Part shown: piece after piece, positions 18,089 to 27,558 of the stretch
Layout: the number at the start of each line of letters is the position of its first letter
Position numbering within the stretch: the stretch's first letter is position 1
NCBI RefSeq assembly: GCF_014284275.1
Contig: NZ_JACOFU010000002.1
Span: 790,623 to 854,622, forward strand
Direction: 5' to 3'
Length of the DNA: 64,000 nt
From: Affinundibacterium amnicola
Lineage (GTDB): Bacteria; Pseudomonadota; Gammaproteobacteria; Burkholderiales; Burkholderiaceae_D
The notes under the pieces: model-generated
Seen by the model: only the letters and a program-made list of their open reading frames with translations
Told to the model about the DNA's origin: nothing
Databases searched by the model: none
Translations under genes and position numbers: made by a program

Positions 18089-20689
18089 TTAGTGCGCGTC
18101 GTGCGCCTCATCACCTTCGGCGCGTGCTTTTTCAAACGCTTTACCAAAGAACAAAGCATTTTCTAAAATACGGCGACTGCCTAGCCAACCACTTCTAAAG
18201 CCTAAAGCCGCACTCGCCAAAATTACGCTACCACTACCGACGCGTTGCGCTGTAATCGCTGCAGAGCCAGCAATCCGTTTGGCGTTTTCTGGAGACGCAT
18301 ATCCGCTCAATACTGGCGAACTGGTATAAGCTGCAACTGTGCCATAACGATCCCCTTCTAACTTATACACATCCGCTTGGCCGCGGAATACTGGCAAGAT
18401 ATCGCGAGGAATACCGGCAGCGATCGGATGACTACGATCAATTTCCGTTTCGAAAATTACACCAGCCACTAAATCCTTGGCAGCATTCGCGTCTTGATCT
18501 TTATAAGCTAAACGTCCTTCCTTGGCTTTCTTATCATCTGCCTTATCGGCATCCGATTTTTTGCCGGCATCGCCTTTCACCAACTTCGTTTGCAAATAGG
18601 ATTGGCTGCTCGCCCAATTCAACGCGCCCTCAACGCCAATGATGACACCGCCCTGCTTAACAAAACGTTCGATGTTTTTATTTGCTTCATCTGACAGGCG
18701 ATACGTACCATCACTCATCACAATATGCGTATAGCGTTCTAATTGTGTAGTTGCCAAACGATCAGTGCCGAGCATGGTTGCTGGTAAGCGCAAGTGCGTA
18801 TCAATCCAATGCCACAATTCACCTACCGATGTCGAATCCAAACCTTGACCAGTTAATACGGCAACACGTGGACGTTCTACCGTCTTCAAACTCGCGCTAC
18901 CTAAATCAACGCCCGTGCTGCCCGCACCAGAAGTCAATGCGAACACCTCAACGCTGTGATTGGCGGTCGCTTTACGAATAATTTCGGCGACATTTGCTGC
19001 GGGAGTGCTTTGCATAGCAACTGGGATCACGATACTACCAATACCTAAATCCTTAACGCCTTCGGTAGTTTGTACGCGCATCGGCTTTGTAATGGTACGT
19101 AAACGCAAACCTGTCTGACTCAATTCAGCCAATAAGGTCGCTGCATCATCATTCATCCAAGAAAAAGCGTAAGCGATATTCGACTCTGCTTTTAAACTCG
19201 CTTTTGGCAAATCCTGCACCGGCTCACCAATCACATCACCAGCACTCTTGGCACTTGCCAAGTCATACGCTTTCGTCACGCTCCATGCAGAGACATCGTA
19301 GAAAGTATTGTCTTTAAACTGTGTACGTAACTCCGTAATACCTTCTAACAAGCGATTTTGGCGTTGATTAAGGGGCACAGCAATCGCATCACGCGCATCA
19401 TAGCGTTGACCATTGATGGTGACGCTACCTTTAACCTGATGCACAGCGATGCCATGTTGTTTCAACAGATTCGAAAAATCACGTAAGCGCGCAGGATTAC
19501 CTTCCGCGGCAAACAACATCGCGCGATTAGGATCGGCCTGAACCATCTTTTTCGCTTCATCATAGAAGTTCTTTTGATGCGAAATCAATTGATCACGAAT
19601 TGCATCCGCCGCTTGTATAGTGCTGAACGAAGTCGTAATCTGATTCGCAATCGTGTGATCAAATTTCAGCAAGCCATTGCGCGAATCTTGGATATGCCCG
19701 CGCGAACTCGCTTGCTCAAACAAGATGCCAACACTGCCTTGTAAATCTGGATAGGTCGAACCTTTACCATAGTAAAAATCATCAAAGGCTTCACGGCTAA
19801 AATACAATTCACCGCGTGCATCCAAGGCCTGCGCATGGAACTTTGCAATCGCCTCGGTCAAGGTTTGATTATTCGCGGGTGTTAAAGGATGGGTACGCGT
19901 TGGTACGCCAGGTTGGAAGAAATAAGTCGCATCGGTGCCTTGTTCATGAAAATCACCGAACACATGCGGACGCCATGTTTGGAAAGTCGCAACGTGTGCG
20001 CGGGATTCTGGATGTTGCAACCACAACCAATCACGATTTAAATCAAACCAGTAATGATTACCACGACCACTAGGCCAACCTTCACGATGTTCTAAAGTAT
20101 TTGGATCGCTAACCAAAGTCTGACCGCGGTTGCTATTCGCCCAATTTGCAAAACGCGCTAAGCCATCCGGATTGAGCATAGGATCGATCACGATCACGGT
20201 GCGCTCTAACATGTCATTGACCGATTTATCCATTGAACTAGCCAAGTGCCAAGCCACTGCAGGTGCGGCGTTTGCACCACTCGGTTCATTGCCGTGCACA
20301 CTGTAACCGAGATAAACGACCAAAGGTGTATCGCTTTCACCACGTCCACGTGCTGCTTCGATGTCACTCAGGCGTTGATGATTTTTTTCACTGGTGATAA
20401 TCACATTCAAGATTGGACGACGCTCGTGCGAATAGCCAACCACACGCACTTTGACACGTGGCGATTGCGTTGCCAATAATTGATAGTAGGAAGTTAATTG
20501 CTCAGGACGCGCATGCCACTCACCCAACTCAAATCCCAATACCGAGGTAGGTGTACTGATCTTGTCGGCACGGGCGTGTGCAGGGATAACCGATTGTGGC
20601 GTTGCTGCATAAGCCGAATAAACAGGTGCAGCACTGAGGGAAATACAAAACGCGAGACTGACCGCCTGGGCGATTTTTTTTAGGGACAT
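18089..20689 (-). CDS. Exported M14-family zinc carboxypeptidase
   Basis: An 866-residue protein with a signal peptide (residues 1-29, cleavage probably after AYA). The M14 catalytic domain follows: zinc ligands HGNEPSG near residue 131, LNPDGLARF, the second histidine in DFHEQGTD, and the catalytic glutamate in GILFEQASSRG. The C-terminal half (about 600-830) resembles the class I glutamine amidotransferase-like fold often joined to large exported M14 proteins. It contains a Lys/Asp/Ala-rich linker near 710-740. It probably trims peptides in the periplasm or outside the cell. It appears to be transcribed alone. Confidence 0.92.
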   Translation of the reverse strand: MSLKKIAQAVSLAFCISLSAAPVYSAYAATPQSVIPAHARADKISTPTSVLGFELGEWHARPEQLTSYYQLLATQSPRVKVRVVGYSHERRPILNVIITSEKNHQRLSDIEAARGRGESDTPLVVYLGYSVHGNEPSGANAAPAVAWHLASSMDKSVNDMLERTVIVIDPMLNPDGLARFANWANSNRGQTLVSDPNTLEHREGWPSGRGNHYWFDLNRDWLWLQHPESRAHVATFQTWRPHVFGDFHEQGTDATYFFQPGVPTRTHPLTPANNQTLTEAIAKFHAQALDARGELYFSREAFDDFYYGKGSTYPDLQGSVGILFEQASSRGHIQDSRNGLLKFDHTIANQITTSFSTIQAADAIRDQLISHQKNFYDEAKKMVQADPNRAMLFAAEGNPARLRDFSNLLKQHGIAVHQVKGSVTINGQRYDARDAIAVPLNQRQNRLLEGITELRTQFKDNTFYDVSAWSVTKAYDLASAKSAGDVIGEPVQDLPKASLKAESNIAYAFSWMNDDAATLLAELSQTGLRLRTITKPMRVQTTEGVKDLGIGSIVIPVAMQSTPAANVAEIIRKATANHSVEVFALTSGAGSTGVDLGSASLKTVERPRVAVLTGQGLDSTSVGELWHWIDTHLRLPATMLGTDRLATTQLERYTHIVMSDGTYRLSDEANKNIERFVKQGGVIIGVEGALNWASSQSYLQTKLVKGDAGKKSDADKADDKKAKEGRLAYKDQDANAAKDLVAGVIFETEIDRSHPIAAGIPRDILPVFRGQADVYKLEGDRYGTVAAYTSSPVLSGYASPENAKRIAGSAAITAQRVGSGSVILASAALGFRSGWLGSRRILENALFFGKAFEKARAEGDEAHDAH

Positions 20690-20831
20690 GGGGTTCCTTT
20701 TTTATAGTGAATTGCAGACCGGGGTTAGAGCTATGATTTAAAACATGAGCTTAGCGGTTTTAGAGCAAATCCAACACATTTAGTTCAAACTTACAAATTC
20801 GAATTTACCAATCAACAAGTTCATCGAAAAC

Positions 20832-20875
20832 AAAAAAGCCCCACCACTTCAAACCTTCAGCTGAAGTCGTGAGGC
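20832..20875 (-). terminator. Rho-independent terminator after the DUF1269-like gene
   Basis: On the minus strand, GCCTCAC-ACTTCA pairs with TGAAGT-GTGGGGC (imperfect stem, 20838-20875) and is followed by six Ts. It lies 60 bp beyond the stop of the small membrane protein gene. Confidence 0.7.
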
Positions 20876-20935
20876 CGAAATAGCCTTATAAACCGTTTCG
20901 AATCACCCGATGGTGATAGAAGTAAAATTCAAGAA

Positions 20936-21448
20936 TTAAGAAAGTATAGGAATGTGTGGATCAACACCACCAAAATCGATTTCAGGATGATTTTTCTCCA
21001 TCATTTTTTCGATTTCAGCAACGCGATCAAATGGCACATCCACAATCAATAAAACTTGCCCGCGTTCGATTCGCTCACGGAAAGGCGCGAGGCTAGCGTT
21101 TGGTATCGTTGCGGCGCTTTTAGCCGAGAGCCAAGAACCGAATACGGCACCCATCAGAACTGCAACCAAAAAACCAAATATCCGTGCTTCTATCGTTTCA
21201 AGTGGAAATAATAAGAACAAAGACGCCGCAATAAAACCTGACACAGCGCCAATCACAATTCCCACTTCCGCACCATGCACCATATCGGTCTTTTGCATGG
21301 AATTCGCTTCCGGCATATCCGCCAACAAAGTTCCTTCTTTTGCACAGAAATGAATGCGACGATATTCCACTCTTGCTAACAATAATTCATCTAAAACAGC
21401 CCTAGCACTGCGTACATCGGGCAACATGTAATATAGCCTGCGTTTCAT
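20936..21448 (-). CDS. Small membrane protein, DUF1269-like
   Basis: A 170-residue protein with a soluble N-terminal part (LYYMLPDVRSARAVLDELLL), two glycine-rich transmembrane helices (about 68-85 and 91-110), and a soluble C-terminal part ending in RVAEIEKMMEKNHPEIDFGG. The ferredoxin-like ends around a central hairpin match the group labelled DUF1269, whose function is unknown. GGAGGCAGCT just upstream of the ATG is a good ribosome site. It is followed by a terminator, so it is a single-gene unit. Confidence 0.7.
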   Translation of the reverse strand: MKRRLYYMLPDVRSARAVLDELLLARVEYRRIHFCAKEGTLLADMPEANSMQKTDMVHGAEVGIVIGAVSGFIAASLFLLFPLETIEARIFGFLVAVLMGAVFGSWLSAKSAATIPNASLAPFRERIERGQVLLIVDVPFDRVAEIEKMMEKNHPEIDFGGVDPHIPILS

Positions 21449-21829
21449 AGCTGCCTCCTATAAAAAACGATCATAAAACCAAGCTCAAATTAAGATTAAT
21501 CACAAGCATTTTTACACTACAAAAGCCGCCAACGCCGCGAACAAGCAGACGCTAGATAATTTAAGCATGTACCTACTATTTCGTTATAGTTCGTTTTCAG
21601 AAAATCGCCATTAGAAAAAACTATTCAACAGGTATATGCAATATCCAAAATAAAAAATCCCTCGAAGCTATTTCAGCTTGAGGGATATAACTATTGCGGC
21701 AATGGATTTGTCGTCTATCTAATCTGCTTCGAGATTATGAACAATGGCGGTGAACACGGTTTCTATCATCTGACCAGTTTTCGCCAGTTGTTAGTGGTGT
21801 GACTTCAACCACCGCATCTACAACATGCT
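21449..21829. other. Intergenic region, mostly empty
   Basis: About 380 bp upstream of the DUF1269-like gene and downstream of trxC. Apart from the trxC-side terminator at 21651-21686 I see no gene or regulatory element that I can support. Confidence 0.5.
21651..21686 (-). terminator. Rho-independent terminator of the trxC/RND operon
   Basis: On the minus strand, ATCCCTCAAGCT pairs with AGCTTCGAGGGAT (one bulge) and is followed by a T-rich run. It lies about 145 bp past the trxC stop and is the first terminator-like hairpin after the adaptor-RND-DUF2892-trxC series. Confidence 0.75.
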
Positions 21830-22247
21830 TTATAAATACTGCCGAGTCCAAGCCACGATCTGTGCGGCAGGCATCACACCACTTTGGCGAGCAATCTCTT
21901 GACCACCTTTCACCAATAGCAAAGTCGGAATACTGCGTATGCCATAGCGCTGGCTAGCGAGCGGCGCGGCATCGCTATCGACTTTGACAAAGCGAATATC
22001 TGGTGCCATCTGTGCCGCCTGTTCAAACTGCGGCGCCATCGCCCGACAAGGACCACACCACGCGGCCCAAAAATCGATCAAGACTGGCAATTCAGTCTGC
22101 AATAAACTTAGGCAACGCCTGCTCGCTAATCGCCACAGGCTGCGCAGCCATCAAAGCATGACCGCACTTACCGCAAACCGGCTCATCACGCAAACGCTCA
22201 TTCGGAATCCGATTCGTTGCTGTGCAACTGGGGCAAACTAAATACAT
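21830..22247 (-). pseudogene. trxC: Thioredoxin 2, split by a frameshift
   Basis: TrxC has an N-terminal zinc ribbon and a C-terminal thioredoxin domain. Here the ribbon frame (22247 to 22092, 51 residues) starts MYLVCPSCTATNRIP, with the second pair CGKCG. It has a good ribosome site (GGAGCC) and stops at a TGA. The thioredoxin frame (from about 22102 to 21830) begins QTELPVLIDFWAAWCGPC and runs to a normal end. The ribbon frame reads LPKFIAD just where TrxC should continue into QTELP, so one base gained or two lost at about 22095-22103 splits the gene. The summed length of about 140 residues equals intact TrxC. It could be a true mutation, a sequencing error, or two separately translated proteins. 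Confidence 0.85.
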
Positions 22248-22286
22248 GGTTTGGCTCCTTTCAATTTTCCAACGTTAAAACTTAAT

Positions 22287-22304
22287 GGCGGGTTGCAACC
22301 CGCC
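22287..22304. repeat. Short palindrome, family C
   Basis: Perfect palindrome GGCGGGTTGCAACCCGCC, followed by CTACAT as in the copy at 18063. It lies between trxC and the DUF2892 gene. Confidence 0.7.
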
Positions 22305-22312
22305 CTACATTC

Positions 22313-22522
22313 CTAATTGCCAGCCTTAAAACCCAGCTTACGCATGATCGTTTCCATCAAACACCACTTAGTAATCCCGCTCTGCAAAATATTCACACCA
22401 ACAAAGGCAGTGAATGCCAAGAACCATTGATTCATAAAAATCGGGCTACCAGGAATACCTAGTGCCAAGCTCAACAAAATAAATACACCCGCTACTACGC
22501 GAACCATTTGCCATGAAGTCAT
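22313..22522 (-). CDS. DUF2892 (YgaP-type transmembrane) protein
   Basis: A 69-residue protein with two hydrophobic helices (about 8-24 and 31-47) and the family's C-terminal CLMETIMRKLGF. This is the membrane part of YgaP-like proteins without the rhodanese domain. DUF2892 genes commonly sit with sulfide or persulfide detoxification genes. Here it follows the RND pump gene by about 30 bp, in the same operon, and a second DUF2892 gene lies at 30482. Confidence 0.88.
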   Translation of the reverse strand: MTSWQMVRVVAGVFILLSLALGIPGSPIFMNQWFLAFTAFVGVNILQSGITKWCLMETIMRKLGFKAGN

Positions 22523-22554
22523 GTTATTTCTCCTTAATGTAACAACGTAAAAAC

Positions 22555-25500
22555 TTAAACCTGCTCTGCTACGACATCTGAAGCTACTTCTGAAATTGCT
22601 GTTTCATGCTTCTTGCGATACGCCATGAAGTACAGCAAAGGAATGACGACCAGCGTCAACAAGGTCGAAACAAAAATACCGAAGATCAATGAGATCGCTA
22701 AACCATTAAAGATAGGATCATCGAGAATAAAGAAAGCGCCCATCATCGCCGCCAATCCAGTTAAGGCAATCGGCTGTGCACGTGTAATGGCAGAATTCAC
22801 CACGGCTTCCTTAAACGCTATTCCTTCGGCAATTTGCACATGAATAAAGTCGACTAGCAAAATGGAATTGCGCACAATAATTCCCGCCAAGGCGATCATG
22901 CCTATCATGCTGGTTGCTGTGTATTGAGAACCCAGCAACGCATGTCCAGGCATCACACCAATAATCGTTAGCGGAATTGGTGCCATGATGATGAGCGGCG
23001 TTAAATAGGAACCAAACTGCGCCACCACCAACAGATAAATCAAAATCAGTCCAACTGCATAAGCCGCGCCCATGTCACGGAAAGTTTCATAGGTGACTTG
23101 CCACTCGCCGTCCCACTTCAAACTAAAGCCACGATACGGATCTTGTGGTGCACTGATAAAAAACTCCTCCAACTTACCGCCACCTGGTGTCACGATTTTG
23201 GCGATGTCGCTGCGCATACTAAACATACCGTACAGCGGGCTATCCACCTTGCCAGCCATATCCGCAACCACAAAATTCACTGGCAAACCATCTTTGTGAT
23301 ACAGAGGCTGTTCGCGCAAAGTGTCTGTCACAGTGACAAGTTCACGAATCGGCACGATGCCGCCTTGGGCGTTCTTTACGCCTAAGGACAACAAGGTATC
23401 GAGACTGCCCTGCTCACTAATTGGCAAGTGCAAATTCGCTGCAACTGGATATTTACTTTCATCATGCAGGTAAGCAGCAGAGTCACCCGCTAAGCCTGCA
23501 CGCAAAGTCATCACGATGCTGGACTGTGCGATTCCTAACTGCGCGGCTTTCTTTCTATCGACGATCAACAACTTGCGCGGCGCATGCAAGATACTGCTGT
23601 CATCCACATCAACGATGCCCTCAGATTTTTCAAACACGGCACGTACTTGCTTTGCGACTTGACGACGTTCTACATCGCTAGGTCCATAAATTTCTGCAAC
23701 AATTGGCGCCAGAACTGGTGGACCTGGCGGTACTTCAACCACTTTGACATTCGCTTCTGGATCGATCTTTTTTGCGAGCGCTTGTAATTGAGGACGAACG
23801 CGGGTCGCGATCACATGACTTTTATCGGAGCGATGACTCTTATCGACAAGATTGACTTGAATATCACCAACCTCGCCACCAGCACGCAAATAGTATTGAC
23901 GCACTAAACCGTTGAAATTGATAGGCGCAGCGGTTCCCGCATACGCTTGATAATCACTCACTTCAGGCACTGTCTGTAGATAATTGCCAAGCTCACGCAA
24001 AACCGCAGCTGTCTTTTCTGCTGGCGTACCCGCTGGCATATCCACGATCACTTGAAACTCGGACTTATTGTCAAACGGCAGCATCTTCAATTGCACCCAA
24101 CCGATCGCAGGCAATGCGACTGACAAAGCAATTAATGCAGCCACACCAATACCGAGCTTTTTACGATTTTTGCTACCGCTGCTGTCGTCTAAAAATGGCT
24201 TGAAAATCTTACGAAAAGTCGGCTCTAATTTACTCGCTAAACCATCTTGTGCATGATGACCTTCTTTCATCCAAATACGTGCCAACCAAGGTGTCACCAC
24301 GAATGCAATCGCCAAAGATAGCAACATGCCCATGCTGGCATTGATAGGAATCGGGCTCATGTAAGGTCCCATTAAGCCGCTAACAAATGCCATCGGCAAT
24401 AAGGCAGCAATCACGGTGAAGGTCGCCAAAATAGTTGGCCCACCGACTTCATCCACCGCACCTGGAATAATTTCTGTCAGCGTTTTATGTGGGAATAAGG
24501 CTTGATGGCGATGGATGTTCTCCACCACCACAATCGCGTCATCGACCAAAATACCGATGGAGAAAATCAAGGCAAACAACGACACACGATTGAGCGTAAA
24601 GCCCCAAGCCCACGAAGCAAACAAGGTCACTGTCAAAGTCAAAATCACCGCTGTGCCAACGATGGCAGCTTCACGACGACCAAGTGCGATAAAGACTAAT
24701 GCGACTACGGACAAGGTCGCGAACAAGAGTTTTTGGATCAACTTTTTCGCTTTGTCATCCGCAGTTTGACCGTAGTTACGGCTGACGGAAACTTCGACAT
24801 CGGCAGGAATGACCGCATTCTTTAAAGTATCAACGCGACTGATGACGGCATTGGCAACCTCAACGGCATTTTGGCCAGGCTTCTTGGTGATTGCGATGGT
24901 GATAGCTGGATACTCAGCGGCATCTTTACCTGCTGTACCATGCCAAACATAGCGGCTCGCTGGTAACGCGCCATCTTCTATCTTCGCAACGTCTTGCAAG
25001 AAAATCGGGCGTTTGTTTTTTACGGCAACGACTAACTCGCCAACGCTTTGCGCATCGCGTAAAAATGGACCTGCTTCAATCGCGACTGTTTGATTGCCAG
25101 CGCTCAATTCGCCACTAGGCAAACCCAAATTTGCTGCACGCAAAGCGCCTTGCAAATCCATCACGGTCAAGTCATTTGCAGCTAACTTAGTTGGATCAAG
25201 TTCGATATTAATCGCACGTCCTGGTCCACCTATACTGACCACTTCGCGCGTTCCCGGCACACGTTTAATATCCGCTTCAATACTATGCGCAACGCTTTCT
25301 AATGCTGCTGCGCCCGTTTCTGTATTCTTACTCCACAGCGTTAAAGAAACGATAGGCACATCATCGATGCCTTTCGGTTTCACTAAAGGCTCAAGCGTGC
25401 CCAGATTAGCAGGTAGCCAATCGCGATTGCTGTGGATAGTGTTATACAAACGCACCAAGGCTTCGGTGCGTGGCACGCCAACTTCAAATTGCACAGTGAT

Positions 25501-25812
25501 GATGGCTAAGCCGGGGCGAGCCACTGACATCACATGTTCGACATTCGCAATTTGACTCAAGACCTGCTCAGCAGGAATCGCTACCATTTGCTCAACGTCT
25601 TTGACCGAAGCACCAGGAAACGGTATCAAAACGTTTGCCATCGTCACATTAATTTGCGGCTCTTCTTCGCGTGGTGTCACCATGACTGCAAACAGTCCTA
25701 GTAAAAAGGCGACCAACGCCAACAAAGGCGTAATTTGCGATGCTTGAAAAAATGCCGCAATCCTGCCAGATACGCCCATCGGTTTCGCTTTGATCATATC
25801 GTTATCAGACAT
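22555..25812 (-). CDS. RND family efflux pump, inner-membrane subunit
   Basis: A 1085-residue proton-driven transporter of the AcrB/MexB superfamily. It has one N-terminal helix (about 30-48), a large periplasmic loop, a helix block at about 360-550, a second periplasmic loop, and a final helix block (about 915-1060). The TM4 proton-relay motif GILVDDAIVVVENIHRH is present. It should export its substrate across the envelope with the adaptor encoded just upstream (36-bp gap). No outer-membrane factor is in the window, so a shared TolC-type channel is likely. The linkage to a cysteine-rich ArsR regulator suggests a thiol-reactive or metal inducer. Confidence 0.95.
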   Translation of the reverse strand: MSDNDMIKAKPMGVSGRIAAFFQASQITPLLALVAFLLGLFAVMVTPREEEPQINVTMANVLIPFPGASVKDVEQMVAIPAEQVLSQIANVEHVMSVARPGLAIITVQFEVGVPRTEALVRLYNTIHSNRDWLPANLGTLEPLVKPKGIDDVPIVSLTLWSKNTETGAAALESVAHSIEADIKRVPGTREVVSIGGPGRAINIELDPTKLAANDLTVMDLQGALRAANLGLPSGELSAGNQTVAIEAGPFLRDAQSVGELVVAVKNKRPIFLQDVAKIEDGALPASRYVWHGTAGKDAAEYPAITIAITKKPGQNAVEVANAVISRVDTLKNAVIPADVEVSVSRNYGQTADDKAKKLIQKLLFATLSVVALVFIALGRREAAIVGTAVILTLTVTLFASWAWGFTLNRVSLFALIFSIGILVDDAIVVVENIHRHQALFPHKTLTEIIPGAVDEVGGPTILATFTVIAALLPMAFVSGLMGPYMSPIPINASMGMLLSLAIAFVVTPWLARIWMKEGHHAQDGLASKLEPTFRKIFKPFLDDSSGSKNRKKLGIGVAALIALSVALPAIGWVQLKMLPFDNKSEFQVIVDMPAGTPAEKTAAVLRELGNYLQTVPEVSDYQAYAGTAAPINFNGLVRQYYLRAGGEVGDIQVNLVDKSHRSDKSHVIATRVRPQLQALAKKIDPEANVKVVEVPPGPPVLAPIVAEIYGPSDVERRQVAKQVRAVFEKSEGIVDVDDSSILHAPRKLLIVDRKKAAQLGIAQSSIVMTLRAGLAGDSAAYLHDESKYPVAANLHLPISEQGSLDTLLSLGVKNAQGGIVPIRELVTVTDTLREQPLYHKDGLPVNFVVADMAGKVDSPLYGMFSMRSDIAKIVTPGGGKLEEFFISAPQDPYRGFSLKWDGEWQVTYETFRDMGAAYAVGLILIYLLVVAQFGSYLTPLIIMAPIPLTIIGVMPGHALLGSQYTATSMIGMIALAGIIVRNSILLVDFIHVQIAEGIAFKEAVVNSAITRAQPIALTGLAAMMGAFFILDDPIFNGLAISLIFGIFVSTLLTLVVIPLLYFMAYRKKHETAISEVASDVVAEQV

Positions 25813-25848
25813 GTTCGCTCCTTCATATTGAGGTAGGTGCTTATTCGT

Positions 25849-26994
25849 TTATTGGCTGACTGGTTTGCTTGCATTTGCAGCAGCCAAAGGATCGATGGCG
25901 ATCATTTCACCTGCCGCGACACCGCTCAGGATTTCCTGTTCATTAAGTAGTACCGGACCAGGTTTCACTTGACGCAAGATCGGCTTTCCTTGCGCGTTGA
26001 TCACATACACAGCATGTAATTCAGCACGACGAATAACGGCACTACGCGGTACATATAAACGATTTACGCTCGCACCTTTCGCACTAGTCGAATCAGCAGT
26101 CAAGGATAAATTGACACGTGCAAATAAGCCGGGATTGACTGCCTGCGCATCTGCTGGCAAATCAAAGCGTACTTGTACCGTATGCGTAGCCGCATCGGAC
26201 AAAGGTAAGACCGTCATTTTTTTAGGTTTAACAAATCGCTGTGCTGCTGGCAAAGATGGGAACTCGATTTGCAGATTTTGTTCCGCTTTCAATTGACTGA
26301 TGCGTGCTTGCGGGACGGTCACGATCACGCGCAATTCTTTGGGGTCATACACAGTCATGATGGGCTTACCTGGCATCACCATTTCACCAACGGCAGATGG
26401 CATCTCGGATACGATGCCGTTGTAAGGCGCATTGATGGTATAGAAGCCTGATTGCGTTTGTACCGCACCAGCTTGGGCAATCTGTGAATTCGCTTGCGCG
26501 CTGGCAGACTTGAATTGCGCTAAAGCGCGATCCAATTGCGCTTGGCTGATGTAATTTTTTTCGAACAACAATTTTTGACGCTCATAATCTTTTTCCGCGA
26601 CTGCCAAATTCGCCTTTGCTGCATCAACTTGCGCTTTACTCGCATTAAATTCTTGTTGTGCGGCACGTGCATCCATACGGACTAAAAGTTGACCCGCCTT
26701 CACGACATCGCCTGCTTGCACTGGTAATTGCACAATCGCACCAGCGATTTGCGCTGAAATGACCGTGTTACGAACCGCCTCAACTACACCGTCCACACTT
26801 AAATTGCTGTCGCCATTCGCTACACGAACCGCCGTCATATTCAGCGTGGATTTCTGCACGCCTTTGCCCGATGCGACTGTCTGAGCCTGAGCCAACACTG
26901 CGTGTTGGCCAAGCATCGCAAGGATCACTGCGGCTAATACGGCAGACTTAGGTAGATAAGATGTCAAAAACTGCGTCATGGTGATTACTCCCAA
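25849..26994 (-). CDS. RND periplasmic adaptor (membrane fusion protein)
   Basis: A 381-residue HlyD/AcrA-type adaptor with an N-terminal signal sequence. The preferred start is the internal ATG at 26979 (MTQFLTSYLPKSAVL), because the first five codons add nothing. It has a lipoyl/barrel-sandwich half (VVEAVRNTVISAQIAGAIVQ), a helical hairpin (about 105-170), then beta-barrel and membrane-proximal domains. It links the RND pump to an outer-membrane channel. It is the first gene of the operon and lies divergent from the ArsR regulator across a palindromic operator. Confidence 0.93.
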   Translation of the reverse strand: MGVITMTQFLTSYLPKSAVLAAVILAMLGQHAVLAQAQTVASGKGVQKSTLNMTAVRVANGDSNLSVDGVVEAVRNTVISAQIAGAIVQLPVQAGDVVKAGQLLVRMDARAAQQEFNASKAQVDAAKANLAVAEKDYERQKLLFEKNYISQAQLDRALAQFKSASAQANSQIAQAGAVQTQSGFYTINAPYNGIVSEMPSAVGEMVMPGKPIMTVYDPKELRVIVTVPQARISQLKAEQNLQIEFPSLPAAQRFVKPKKMTVLPLSDAATHTVQVRFDLPADAQAVNPGLFARVNLSLTADSTSAKGASVNRLYVPRSAVIRRAELHAVYVINAQGKPILRQVKPGPVLLNEQEILSGVAAGEMIAIDPLAAANASKPVSQ

Positions 26995-27050
26995 AATTTC
27001 GCGAGAAAAATGTGTCTATAAAGTCAATGAAGAACAAACATACAATTTCA

Positions 27051-27079
27051 TTGCCATTCGATACCGTACATAATATACT
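27051..27079 (+). promoter_or_regulatory. Sigma-70-type promoter of the ArsR regulator gene
   Basis: TTGCCA (27051-27056) and TATACT (27074-27079) are separated by exactly 17 bp. Each differs from consensus at one base. The expected transcription start near 27086 falls inside the palindrome at 27078-27103, so the regulator can repress its own gene. Confidence 0.7.
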
Positions 27080-27098
27080 TATTTGCGTAAATGCGCAA
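27070..27098 (-). promoter_or_regulatory. Divergent promoter of the RND operon
   Basis: On the minus strand, TTGCGC (27098-27093) and TATTAT (27075-27070) are 17 bp apart. The -35 box lies inside the palindrome at 27078-27103. This promoter would drive the adaptor, the pump, DUF2892 and trxC. Confidence 0.6.
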
Positions 27099-27103
27099 AT
27101 AAG
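27078..27103. promoter_or_regulatory. Perfect palindromic operator between divergent genes
   Basis: Arms CTTATTTGCG and CGCAAATAAG with a 6-bp spacer. Size and symmetry fit an ArsR-family dimer site. A further partial copy (TTTTTGCGTAAAT, about 27112-27124) follows toward the regulator gene. The palindrome overlaps the start region of the regulator promoter and the -35 box of the RND promoter. Confidence 0.8.
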
Positions 27104-27148
27104 GAATAAAGTTTTTGCGTAAATAGACAAAATTTTATTATAGAGGGT

Positions 27149-27526
27149 ATGATCTTGGATTCAACCACTCAAACGTGTTCAAAAATGGAAGGTTTATCCG
27201 AACTTGCGCTAAATCATGTCGCTCAATATTTCTCAGCGCTGTCTGAACCGACACGCCTAAAAATCTTGAATCATTTACGTGATGGCGAAAAAAATGTTGG
27301 TGATTTAGCCATTGCCTGCGATTGTTCACAAGCGAATGTATCGCGTCATTTATCGACACTGGCTAAACATGGCATGGTCGTCCGTGAGGGGCGTGGCACC
27401 GCAGTGTATTACCGGATCGCAGATGATTCTATCTATGCCTTATGTGATCTGGTGTGTGGCAATGTCGCACGACAATTAGAATCACAGGCTTCTTTACTTG
27501 GTACCTTACAGAACAAGAAATCTTAG
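27149..27526 (+). CDS. ArsR/SmtB-family transcriptional regulator
   Basis: A 125-residue winged-helix repressor. SALSEPTRLKILNHLRDGE, the recognition helix CSQANVSRHLSTLAKHG and the wing REGRGTAVYYRI are standard. It has cysteines at residues 10, 57, 59, 99 and 103: a CxC at the edge of the recognition helix and a CxxxC in the last helix. Such pairs can sense metals, arsenite or persulfides in different ArsR members; which applies here is not known. It is divergent from the RND operon and probably represses both directions through the palindrome at 27078-27103. Confidence 0.92.
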   Translation: MILDSTTQTCSKMEGLSELALNHVAQYFSALSEPTRLKILNHLRDGEKNVGDLAIACDCSQANVSRHLSTLAKHGMVVREGRGTAVYYRIADDSIYALCDLVCGNVARQLESQASLLGTLQNKKS

Positions 27527-27558
27527 CTCGTCTATCCACTAAGTTTTCATTCGCAAAA

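Noticed and set aside
22613..25555. Several plus-strand frames opposite the RND pump gene
   Set aside because: They are shadows of a well-conserved transporter; none has a start signal or family motif.
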